Below, piece after piece: positions 54,901-63,240 of a stretch of 64,000 bases of DNA (the stretch's first letter is position 1; every line of letters begins with the position of its first letter). This DNA is from Kalaharituber pfeilii. Lineage: Eukaryota > Ascomycota > Pezizomycetes > Pezizales > Pezizaceae. The translations under genes and the position numbers were made by a program. The DNA is taken from assembly GCA_015179045.1 (NCBI GenBank), contig WHUZ01000091.1, forward strand, positions 167,006-231,005, given 5' to 3'. Under the pieces are notes generated by a model. The model made no database searches, was not told the origin of the DNA, and worked only from the letters and a program-made list of their open reading frames with translations.

Positions 54901-54947
54901 GTGTGGAGGGAGACCGTCTTCAAGGAAGTGTGGGACTTGGGCTTTGA
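51927..54947 (+). CDS. LINE family B ORF1 protein (Gag-like, CCHC)
   Basis: A single open frame of about 1006 codons starting MSVEGGNPRLEFLGPVGDRW. Residues ~230-290 are Glu/Asp-rich. Residues ~400-560 are Lys/Glu/Arg-rich with strong coiled-coil character. Residues ~610-780 resemble the RNA-binding core of LINE ORF1 proteins (FERTWFLVDIEEKE; VEVHNKDAVPLVLKGVDYEE). Two zinc knuckles follow at about 810-823 (CYNCGKKGHLAREC) and 832-845 (CYCCGGWGHIARMC), both C-x2-C-x4-H-x4-C. The final ~40 codons overlap the start of ORF2 in another frame. It would coat the LINE RNA and aid strand transfer. It is unusually long for an ORF1, largely through the acidic and coiled-coil parts. Confidence 0.85.
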   Translation: MSVEGGNPRLEFLGPVGDRWTGEVFVIDRNEVWGIDEVHKWERKEWWLANVGEVGDVMTVKERVERAWKKGGEYDGQLDMIEELRKDAVEAAQRRGVPEVSWVKTEELRSITDVAEVVQVWSEDAAMFRKYKDGADGIEIQKEVEVLDNATRECIVVSRGPQVVFARQQETPRTTRVMMSWGRRGGERGRDRSRSPSPCDGRGRGASSGGTLEIQDSQPEYGPVVPKVDLPVVREEEGEEEEEDEEMGEEEGEMEDGEGEDEEVSGEESKGEEEEGGALEEGAKEVLALMHAAQVLNRRGEALGKEGKKGHQKAVREVWEKVGAILGTEVFEKGWGELRGRVGKGDTAFEYHRRWRMTGREVSSWKEEAKAVRKGVREKAETETQERLGALERMVVEMHVAMGLASGKEERKLEKEKRRREEEKAEEERRRKKENEIREIRKWQEEQEKKKRREEEKQKEAEVESRRKIEEERKVVVRRVEVLKKVTQVVGTPGSSQEELKELEEEERKLKKEAEQAAREAEKRIEGENWTIVKERKLWKRMLRTVHKAAVPFGKEGTEERNILMKRCESLWEAMGKGTEERGWRIARVERNPAASKFERTWFLVDIEEKESQREVMERFGAWMRLIFGEDLVRVEVHNKDAVPLVLKGVDYEEGTEEVEKMRRMLREKNPDVKFGSRPPVRFGAVPLMGKPRVSQVKFEVVDADEAVKVLKKGLVWRGVRRAVERYKPGVHVQGDVRVSYANMAAAAAAGQQQQQRQQGGGVAAGGGYPVGVQVVHPSMGFGAPGAGVQVQVAGTQASNQGSLSQGTVCYNCGKKGHLARECKLKKGVMTCYCCGGWGHIARMCMERPKPVTPNQSQKRERVEETPMKKKQEEGSKAVKVEGGKGKGKQAEAGGKGEVKFSGVLSEDWDAKVRALELAEWMKERRGGERMDMDDRRDMAGSMHAPGVRLGDIFGDGGLLDEGGKQRAAGYPDQYGEGRVPECWGIVGGGARVEGDRLQGSVGLGL

Positions 54948-57900
54948 GGGAGAAGTGTGGAAAAGGGAAGAAGTGGGGGGATGGAAAGTGGGGGGGCACC
55001 CAAGCCTGAAGAGGATCGGGGGGTCGGGAAGGAGACGAGGGTGGTAGGATGGAGCGGAGAGAGGGGAGAGGGGGGAGGAGGGGCGACGGGAATGTAGTAT
55101 GGGGAGAGAGGGAGGGGGTGGCAGTAAGGGGGTATATGTGGACGGGAGATGGAGGAACGAGGAGTTTGAGAGGTGGCTGGAAGGAGTGCTAGAGGTGCAG
55201 GGCAGGTGCGTCCTAGTGGGGGACTGGAATGCGCACAGCCCGGCGTGGAGTCTGGAAGGGGTGGAGGAGAGTGGGAGGGGCAGGATTCTGAGGGAGAGGA
55301 TGGAGGGGGCTGGCTTCACCTTAGTGGGAGAAAGGGAAGCAACGTGGAGGAGGGAAGTGGAGGGGAGGTTGAGAGAGTCGAGGATCGACTTGGTGTGGGT
55401 AAGGGGAGTGACGGTGGACCGGGTGGGCCTGGTGGACGTGGGGTCGGACCACTCGGGGCTGGTGGTAGAATTCAGGGGAGAGGGGGGGTGGAAGAAGGGG
55501 AGAACAGGGTAGTGAGGGTTGACTGGGAGAGGATGGAAGAGCAGGTAGAGGGGTGGGGGGGGGAGTGGGAGGAGGAGGAAAGGAAGGAGTGGTTGGAGAG
55601 GGTGGGGGGAGGGACCGCATACGAGAGGCTGAAAAGGTGGAAGAGGTCCCTAGAGAAAGAGGTGAGAGTGGGGGGGGGGGCAAGAGGTGGTGGACGGAAG
55701 AGATAGAGGAGATGAGGAAAGAAGTCAACAGGCTCGCACGGGGGGGGATAGGGGCCAGAGCAAGGTTGACGGAGGGGGAGAGGGTGAGGGGTTGGAAGGC
55801 GGCGGTGCAAAGGATGAAGTGAAAGTTCCGGGAGGAGAAGAAGTGCTGGAGGGAGTTCGTAGAAGAAGAAGGGTATAGCGACCCGTGGAGGGTGGTGAGG
55901 GTGGCGAAGGACCCTTTCGGAGGAAAGGAGAGGATGGGAAGGTTGAAAGATGAGGAGGGGAGGGAGTTGGAGGGGGACGGAGAGAAGGTGGGGCGCTGGT
56001 GGAGAGGAATTTTGCGTGGAGGGAAGAGGGGGAGGCAGAGGCGGGGGAGGAGGTGGGGGAGGGGGAAGCGGAGGAGGAGGGGGATGAGAGGGAGAGGGAG
56101 AGAGTAGAAGGAGAAGTGAGGGCTGCGTTGTAGGGCACCAAAAACAATTCGGCACCGGGACCCGACGGAATCGGATACCGATTGATCAAAGCTGCCCTGA
56201 AGACTCCCATCGGGGATGAGTTAGTGAGGGAGATCGCCGAGAACTGGATCCGGAACAGGACCCCAGCGGAGTGGAGAGAGATGAGGGTCGTCATGATACC
56301 GAAGCCGGGCAAGGACATCAAGATGGCGAAAGCGTGGAGGCCAATCAACCTGATCAATTGTATCGGGAAGATCGGGGAGAAAGTCATGGCCAGCAGGCTG
56401 CAGAAAGAAGACCGACTCTTCCACAGGCTCCAGCTGGGAGCACGCAAGGGGAGGAATGCGATCCAGGCGATGGCGAGGGCGGTAACAAAGGTGCAGAGGT
56501 GCCTGCACAGGGGGGGAGAGCAGCGTGGGTGACGGCGGATGTTAAAGGAGGCTTTAACATCGTGAGGAAGGAGGTGGTCCTGAGAAGGATTGAGGAGAAG
56601 GGGAGCGAGGGGGTGAGAAAGAAGCGGAGGTGGCTGGAGGAGTTTATGGGAGGCAGGGAGTTCGGAGTGTGGTGGGACGGCGAGGAGAGAGGGAGGGGCA
56701 GGTCGAACGTGGGGGTTCCGCAAGGGTCACCACTGTCACCGGTCATCTTCCTCATCTTCATGGCACCCACCATTGAGAAAATGGAGAGAAGGCTGAGGGG
56801 GGTGGCGATGGGGGCGGAGGTAGAAGTGCCATCGTATGTTGACGACCTGGCAGCAACGATCCTAGACTGGCACGGGTACTGGGATATGGGGCGGCTCAGG
56901 GAGAAAGTGAAGGTGGCAATGGCGGAGGTGGCGGAGGAAGACCAGATCCCGCTGGAGGAGTCGAAGTGGGAGATGATAACCTTCGGGGTGGGAAGGAGGT
57001 GGAAGAAAGAGGGGGAGATGCTAAAGTGGTTAGGGGTCATCTTCGATGAGAACTTGACCTTTGGCGCACATTGGCGAAACAGGCTGAGCCGAGCGCGGAG
57101 GCTGGCGGGGGCTCTCTCAGGACTGGGCAACCGGAACTGGGGGATGTCTCCACGCAGCTGGAGGCAAGCCTACACGGGGATGGTGAGGGCGGTTGCAATG
57201 TGGGGAAGCGAGATCGGGTGGAGGGGACAGAAGGAATGAAGGAGATGGAGAGAGTCCAGCTGCAGGTGTTGAAGAAGGCGGCTGGAGGAGGGAGAGGAGC
57301 GGGGGTAGGAGGGGTGAGTGCGGTGTGTGGGGTGGAGGACGTGGAGGCGGTCCTGGACGGGGCGCAGGCGAGGGCGATCGTCCGGGAAGTGGAAGCACCG
57401 TCGGAACTAGCGGAGCTATGCACGACGGACTTCAGGCCGGGGAATGAGGAGAGGGAAGACGAAGCGAGGGACTGGAAAGACTGGGGGGTGCAGTGGGCAC
57501 TGGGGAAAGAAGACGGGTATGAGGCGGTGTTGGACCGCTGGCAGAGCCAGTGGTCTAGGTTCTCAGAAGAGGGGGAGGAGATCTCGTGGGGGGGGAGTGT
57601 GAGAAGGGGCAGGTGGAAGTGGTGGAGAGGCGGAAAGGAGAAGTGGAGACGAGGGGGGAGTGGGAAGTCGCGATCGGGGAAGCCGGAAGAGAAAGGGCGG
57701 TCCTTTTCTCCGACGGCAGCAAGATCAAGGACAGCAAGGTGGGAGCAGGAGTGTGGGGAGGTCGGCAGCGGTGGCGGAGGTGGTGGGAGAACGGCGACGG
57801 TGTTCGATGGGGAGGTGAGAGGAGTGAGAAAGGCGCTGGAGAGTGTAGAGGAGGAGGTCCCTGTACTTATCTGTTTAGACTCTGAGGCTGCCATCATGGC

Positions 57901-58457
57901 GATCCGGAAGGCAGGCAGGGAGGGAAAGGGAAAAACCGAGGATGTGGGAGAGTGGTGGATGCCGTGGCGAGGAGAAAGAAGAAGGGAGGGGACGCAAAAC
58001 TGATGTGGGTCAAGGATCATATCGGAATTGCAGGGAATGAGAAGGCTGATGAGTGGGCAAAGAAGGGGACGGCGGTGGAAGGAAAGAGGTGGCCACCGGG
58101 AGCGGGGTGCGCCAGAGGATTAAGGCGTGGAGGAAGGAGAGGAGGGAGGTGGAAGGTTTCGGGAAGGGGAAAGTAATGGAGTGGAATAGGACAGCGGTGT
58201 CCAATTTCACAGCATTGCGACTGGAGAGAGGAAGATGCAGGGTGTGGTTGAAGAGGATGGGAGCGGCGGAATCGGAGAAGTGCGGCTGCGGGGAGGCACA
58301 TACGGGGGCGCACCTAGCCTTCCAGTGCAGTCAGCAGAGGTTTCGCCCAGAAGTATTTAGAGAGTGGGGGGATATGGAGAAGAACTGGAGAAGGACAGCA
58401 GAGAATGGAGAGGAGTGGGATGAGTTGGAAAGGTTCTTCTCCGGGATCAGGTTTTAG
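54850..58457 (+). pseudogene. LINE family B ORF2: endonuclease, RT, RNase H (frame-broken)
   Basis: The start MVKVGYQNVGGSS (54850) overlaps ORF1. Endonuclease motifs: GDWNAHSPAW, SRIDLVW and SDHSGLVVEF (about 55220-55480). RT motifs: NNSAPGPDGIGYRLIK, AWRPINLINCIGKIGE, TADVKGGFNIV (block A Asp), GVPQGSPLSP (block B), PSYVDDLAA (block C) and KWLGVIFDENLTFGAHW. RNase H motifs: VLFSDGSKI, ICLDSEAAIMAI and MWVKDHIGIAGNEKADEW. The finger is CGCGEAHTGAHLAFQC. The reading frame is lost at about 55047, 55512, an in-frame TAG (56131) and a G7 run (56510-56516), and again within RNase H. Catalytic residues are largely intact, so either the copy died recently or some breaks at G runs are base-calling errors. 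Confidence 0.85.
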
Positions 58458-58754
58458 TGCGCCGGGCGATTTACCGACCGGGTCGGGAAAAAATTCGCAG
58501 GTTGCGAAGGTGTGGAGGAAACTGCGAAATTTGCCGTCGGGAAGTTTCCTTGCGGGATGCGAAAGTGTGGGGAAGAGGGGAGGGGGCAGAAACCGGAAGG
58601 TCCGTCCGGAGGTTTCTGGAATCAGGTGGTAGAAGTAGATAGAAAGTTCTTTGTTAAGCCTGTCTCCGGGCTTCGAGGGCTTGCCCAGGGACCCTGCCAT
58701 GGCTTGGCGCTGTAAGCGGGTTATGTGATTTTTTTTTTAAAAAAAAAAAAAAAG

Positions 58755-58941
58755 CTAAATTGAGCATTTCGAAGGTGTTGGCAGGTCAGAATGAGCTCCA
58801 AGTCTCTAATTATTACTATATTAGGTATTTACAGTTTATGAACCTTGCACTGGCTAAGCATTTTAGCGAGCTGGCAAGAAAAACACTAGCATGATCTTGG
58901 CTCGTTTGAGCTCGAGCTGGCTCGGCTCGTGCCGCTCACTA
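58755..58941. mobile_element. hAT-type element 2, truncated copy
   Basis: It matches the right part of the element at 59894-60228 (GCATTTTAGCGAGCTG; GAGCTCGAGCTGGCTCGGCT; CGTGCCGCTCACTA end). Its left part is replaced by LINE B poly(A). The missing half is not found at the LINE 5' side. Confidence 0.75.
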
Positions 58942-59034
58942 CTTTTATCATACTATTCCAGTAATCCTGTGACATTTACAGTCGTTTATTGACGTTTTCA
59001 GTTCTCTAAGTTATTTCCTCACATGTAACTAAAC

Positions 59035-59168
59035 ATCGCCATAGCCATAGGGCACCTCGCCATAGCCTATAAGGCGCATGCGAGTAATGAAATTAAAAAA
59101 AAAAAAAAAATAGCCCATAGGGCGGCATGCGATTAATGATATTAAAAAAAAAAAAAAAAAAAAAAAAA
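59035..59168 (+). mobile_element. LINE family A tail inserted into another family A tail
   Basis: The outer tail begins ATCGCCATAGCCATAGGGC (59035-59053) and resumes at 59111 (TAGCCCATAGGGCGGCATGC, GAT, TAATGATATT, poly(A)). Between them lies a second tail, 59054-59110 (CTCGCCATAGCCTATAAGGC, GCATGCGAG, TAATGAAATT, poly(A)). The repeated ATAGCC(C)ATAGGGC on both sides is the target duplication. Confidence 0.85.
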
Positions 59169-59765
59169 TTCAGGCCGGTCCAGGCCAACCAGGCCGGTCC
59201 AGACCATTCAGGCCAGTCCAGGCCAATCAGGCGGTTCAGGCCAATTAAACGAATCACTCCACAGCTATCCAGGGTGAATTGAGCCAGTATTTACCAGATT
59301 GTTTCAGTATTTAAATGAGTAGAATCTCCGTATATCTAGAATTCTAAACAGCAGCGGTCTATGACTCTTGTCAAGTATGTATCACACTTTGTATTCAAGT
59401 ATATATACTAAGAAATATTTTAGAAATGATGGACCTTCCAGATAATACAACAGACGGGACTCAATTCTTCGATGATGATACCTAATGCGCAACTGTCAAT
59501 TACTAATAGTGGAAATATCCAGGACTATTGAAATCTAATTCACCTGGGTTAAATTCTAAAATCGCTTGAATTTACGTAAATGGCCTGGTTGGTCTGGACC
59601 GGCCTGAATGGCCTGATCGGCCTGATTGTTTCAGGCGCTGTGCCGGTCCAGGCGGCCTCACGGCCTGGCCTGATTGTTCAGGCCAGGCCAGGCCCAGAAT
59701 TTCATGGTCCAGGCCAGTCCAGGCCTCCGGTTGGCCTGGCCTGGCCTGGCCTGTTGGATTCATTG
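59169..59765. mobile_element. hAT-type element 1, second copy, left end missing
   Basis: The core (59240-59580) and right terminus (ending GGCCTGTTGGATTCATTG) closely match the element at 7309-8210, with fewer subterminal GGCC units. The left inverted terminus is absent and the copy abuts a LINE family A poly(A). The 19-codon core frame (MMDLPDNTTDG...) is retained with the same stop position. Confidence 0.85.
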
Positions 59766-59893
59766 AATTGAAGAAACCTACCTCTCCTCTCACTCATTTG
59801 CTGAAAACTTATACAGTCCCATGTAGACACCCCTGCAATCGCGGCCTTGCGGGCAGGAGAGGCCCCCCTACACTACCTATATGACCCTTGCTC

Positions 59894-60228
59894 TCGTGAG
59901 CGGCACGAGCTAGCTCGAGCCGAGCTGGAGGGTGAGCTCGAGCCAGCTCGTGGGTAAGTGAGCTCGGCTCGAGCCGAGCTCGTCAAATAGAAGGTGGGCT
60001 CGAGCCAGGGAGCCTTGATTACATGATATTGATAACTAATCTAAACTATTCTACAGCTTCATCCTCCTCTCCGCTTTCCGCTAAATTCAGTATTTCTTCT
60101 ACATTTACTCCTGCTGCAAGTTTATGAAACCCTGCGCTGGCTGAGCATTTTAGCGAGCTGTCAAGAGAAACACTAGCGTGATCTTGGCTGTCTTAAGCTC
60201 GAGCTGGCTCGGCTCGTGCCGCTCACTA
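59894..60228. mobile_element. Non-autonomous hAT-type DNA element 2 (335 bp)
   Basis: Termini TCGTGAGCGGCACGAGC and (reverse complement) TAGTGAGCGGCACGAGC, with an 8-bp duplication CCTTGCTC (59886-59893, 60229-60236). TAGTG fits the hAT terminal consensus. Subterminal arrays of GAGCTCGAGCC-type palindromes lie at both ends. There is no coding sequence. Confidence 0.85.
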
Positions 60229-60239
60229 CCTTGCTCCCG

Positions 60240-61079
60240 TATTCCCTCTGCCCTCAAAATCTTGATGGAGAAGAAAAGCTATTCAAAAATGTCCATCTCC
60301 TTGCCGTTCTCCTTCCTTTCCACTCACTTTCCCTGCTCTACGCTCTCTCATCTTTCCCACCCTTCAGGATACTCACTAGTGTTTGTCTTTCCCCGCACTC
60401 ACGCTCTGCCCCTCTCTCCTGCCAATTCTTGTATCCCAGTCCTTCATCGTCCCCTTCCAATTCTAAGCCTCATAAAGGTGGTTGCTGCTCGCCTACCCCA
60501 CCCCATGATCTTCCCCTTCCATGTCCTGGTAACCTGGTTCCCTCCTCGACTCTGCCATCACCTGTTTCCATTTCTGTTGCAGCCTCCTGTGACCACTGAC
60601 CTACCCCTTCTTGTCACCATCTTGGCTTCCTAATTCACCTTCTCATTCATTTCGATGCCTTCACTTACACAAGCTTCACCCTGCTGCCGGCCTTATTTCT
60701 TCTCGCAGTCTCGTTCCCCGCCCCCCATAGGTGTGCCGTCACCCAAGCAAGGAATAAGTCAGAATCACTTTCTCATGTAAATAATCCCTTTGGTGTCACC
60801 TTTGTTCAGTGAACCTCACGAGCAAAACTTATCCAAACATGGTCAATGAGCGGACTTGTACCCCTAAGGTGAAATCTTCCTCCTCACAGCTGGATGTCGC
60901 TTTGGAAATTCAACATACATATCGATAACGTAGGATGTTTTTGACCCAGCAGCCAACGAGTGAAAACTATCTTTCGCATTAAACGCACAATCGTATCTAA
61001 ACATGAATTGACGTGAGAGATATTTTACACCATTTCACACATAAGGCCTAACTAAGAGCCCAAGTGTTAAGCCCTAAAC
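60240..61079. other. Pyrimidine-rich intergenic DNA
   Basis: The plus strand is C/T-rich between 60240 and 60720, giving long but low-complexity frames on both strands. No gene was recognised. Confidence 0.4.
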
Positions 61080-61090
61080 TTCCTCTAGCT

Positions 61091-61144
61091 CCTCGCCATA
61101 GCCATAGGGCGACACGCGAGTACTGATATAAAAAAAAAAAAAGA
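61091..61144 (+). mobile_element. LINE family A tail (54-bp insertion)
   Basis: CCTCGCCATAGCCATAGGGC, GACACGCGAG, TACTGATAT and poly(A). The 11-bp duplication TTCCTCTAGCT is perfect (61080-61090, 61145-61155). Confidence 0.92.
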
Positions 61145-61476
61145 TTCCTCTAGCTAGACCAATGTATCACTATGAGCACTCATTCCTCACCTACATCCTT
61201 ATATATTCCTCGTCTCCCTCTGCATCTATTTCCCTTGTTACTCTCTAGTTGGAGGCAGGAGTTGGAAAGACGGTAGGGTACGGATATCCTGCACCCAGAC
61301 ACTGATAGAACGTTGCTATGGCACAGGTTCGTTAGTTTGAAAATTCAGTTTGTGACCTGCGGAATTAAATACAGAACGTACGAAGAATTGAATAGCAATA
61401 CAGACACCCTCCGCACGATGTTGGCCCTGTATAACCGGAACCGCCGCACTGCGAGAAAATCCTGGACCATCCAGAA

Positions 61477-61841
61477 TCACTTCCAGTCGTTACTGGCGAA
61501 TTGCAATCGTATGTGCGTGTTGACGAGCTTGGTGGCGCGGTGATTGTGCTGGCACTGGTTGATGTGCCAGTTGGAATATTGTCCCTGCAGGAGGAGGATC
61601 AGCGCTACGTCGTTACAGTCTAACAGGACAACTTGCCGGTCGATCAGCCTGTGAAGATGTGCATCAAGGATAGTGGGCTGTATTATAGGCAAAATTATTT
61701 AAAATTCATAATAATAATGAGCTCCAATAAGTGATGATAGCATATATATACCTCCGCTGCTGGTGTTGGTGCCCCAACTACAACCGTAAGCCATAACAAA
61801 AGTAGGACTGCGACTGAGAGATCCCAGCTCTTAAGTGACAT
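61477..61841 (-). CDS. Small secreted protein, two exons, unknown function
   Basis: Exon 1 (61752-61841) encodes MSLKSWDLSVAVLLLLWLTV VVGAPTPAAE: a short N-region, a strong hydrophobic core and a VVGAP/TPA cleavage area, i.e. a classical signal peptide. The 74-bp intron (61678-61751) has donor GTATAT and acceptor TACAG. Exon 2 (61477-61677) keeps phase 0 and adds 66 residues (PTILDAHLHRLIDRQ ... WHINQCQHNHRATKLV ... LQFASNDWK) before TGA. The mature part is about 70-75 residues with only two Cys and several His. Small secreted proteins of this kind are often candidate effectors or cell-surface factors in plant-associated fungi, but nothing here identifies a partner. An upstream in-frame codon could extend the start to 61931, which would weaken the signal peptide. 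Confidence 0.6.
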
Positions 61842-61849
61842 TGTTCGTT

Positions 61850-62817
61850 TTGAAAGGCGAAAGTAATAAGTCCCAATGGTGAGATAGAAGTCAAGTTTGA
61901 GTTGTTGCGGATCTCTGTCAATAAATAGCATGCATAGCTGGACCCCAGCACCACGTTTCTGTATTCTCGTTTAACACACTCAAGGTTTGCAACATGAGAA
62001 CATTTACTTGGCTTGTTGCACAAAAGCGCATCACCACTACTATACCCGCAGGGCAAACCTAGGCAAGTAGAGATTCCCGGAAACCTGGGCCGACACCCGG
62101 CAAGTTTATGATTCTAGTTGGGGGTAAATTCGACACTTTGGGGCTTAGTGATGTAGCACAACTGAGTATCATGCGTGCACCTTAAATTAAGTTACAAAGC
62201 ATGCAGGTAATTCGAAACTGCATATATACAATAACACATCTCATATGGAGGACGAATACTTGGCAGCAATGCCAAGAACTCACGACGGGTGCGCCATCCT
62301 GTCTTAAGTGGGACCTTCGATTTTGAGGGTGTAACGGAGTTGAATCTTATAAGTTCATTAGTATGACGGTAATTATGAAACGGTTAAAAGTGGATTTCCA
62401 AGGCTGATTGCTGTGATCATAAGTGAAGATCAAATATAGATTTGTACATCATTCGCTTTCAATGCAGATGTATCCTCCTCTCGTACATGTTTCCCTGGGA
62501 GAAATAAACAAACTATCTACTGAAGATGTATATAATCAATGATCCAATAACGGAACTTGTAGGAACTCAAAACAGACACTTTGAGGGTCACGGTCGGAGG
62601 GCTGAGTAAGTATGTGGGGCTGGGAAGTCTGAATAGAAAATGCTGAAACATAATTCATCGCCCGAGCTTGCATAAAAATAGTTCTCTTCAAAAATTGCAC
62701 ATACATACACCCATAAAGAGGCTACATATATACTTACATACGTACCTAGTTACGAGACTACATACATACTCGTCATACTTGTACTTAACATCACCCGTAA
62801 AACACCTACATACTTAC
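61850..62817. other. Intergenic DNA, nothing recognised
   Basis: AT-rich; TACATAC-type short repeats occur near 62700-62815. No gene was recognised. Confidence 0.4.
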
Positions 62818-63233
62818 TGTAAAAATTGACTTGTACCAGCAAAATACACTGACGCTCATCAGATTGAGAAAGACCCGATTCTTTCTCGCCTAACCGTATA
62901 TGTATCAAAATAAGCGGAGTCTTTTTGGTAAATGCTTGTATTCACGAAGGGAATGAAAGGCAAGCTCGTTGAGTCTGATCTATTAAGAAGTGGCAGAATT
63001 GCCCAACTTATATACACAGAAAGTGAGATATAACGTGACTTCAATACCATGACAGAAAAGGAAAACATAATCCAACCGAGAGGTGTGTGAGTCAACGCTA
63101 ATAATAACCGAAACACTATAAGCGCCAGACATGGTTCATATGCATGAAATAATCAAGTGAAACAAGTGATAACGGGGTGAATTACTATTAAAGGAAACCG
63201 CAACATAAGCGCAACGGATGTACCATTCCAACA
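62818..63233 (-). repeat. 3' LTR of a Ty1/copia element (approximate ends)
   Basis: On the minus strand TGTTGGAATGGTACATCC begins directly after a purine tract (GAGAGAGAG, 63234-63242) that follows the pol stop region, the normal polypurine-tract/LTR junction. A TATATAAG box lies at about 63008-63015. The far end is placed at TTTTTACA (62818) by the TG...CA rule; this end is less certain. The 5' LTR would lie beyond the window. Confidence 0.6.
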
Positions 63234-63240
63234 CTCTCTC

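Larger units (their letters stand above)
51740..58754 (+). mobile_element. Nearly full-length LINE family B (Tad-like), about 7 kb
   Basis: Order: leader, ORF1 (51927-54947), overlapping ORF2 with APE endonuclease, RT, RNase H and a terminal finger (54850-58457), 3' UTR, and a hairpin tail CCCTGCC...GCGGG (58692-58724) followed by poly(A). The sense strand is extremely purine-rich. The 5' end is not fixed, and no convincing target duplication was found: the 3' flank GCTAAATTGAGC has no clear match upstream. The domain set fits the Tad group of fungal non-LTR retrotransposons. Confidence 0.85.

Noticed and set aside
52365..58313. Many long minus-strand frames rich in Pro/Leu/Ser opposite LINE B
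   Set aside because: They are shadows of the purine-rich sense strand; the complement of Gly/Glu/Arg codons reads as Pro/Ser/Leu without stops.
60178..60633. Overlapping plus-strand frames of 127-151 codons
   Set aside because: Pyrimidine-rich low-complexity sequence gives Pro/Ser/Leu/Phe strings in two frames at once; they begin within a hAT element end.
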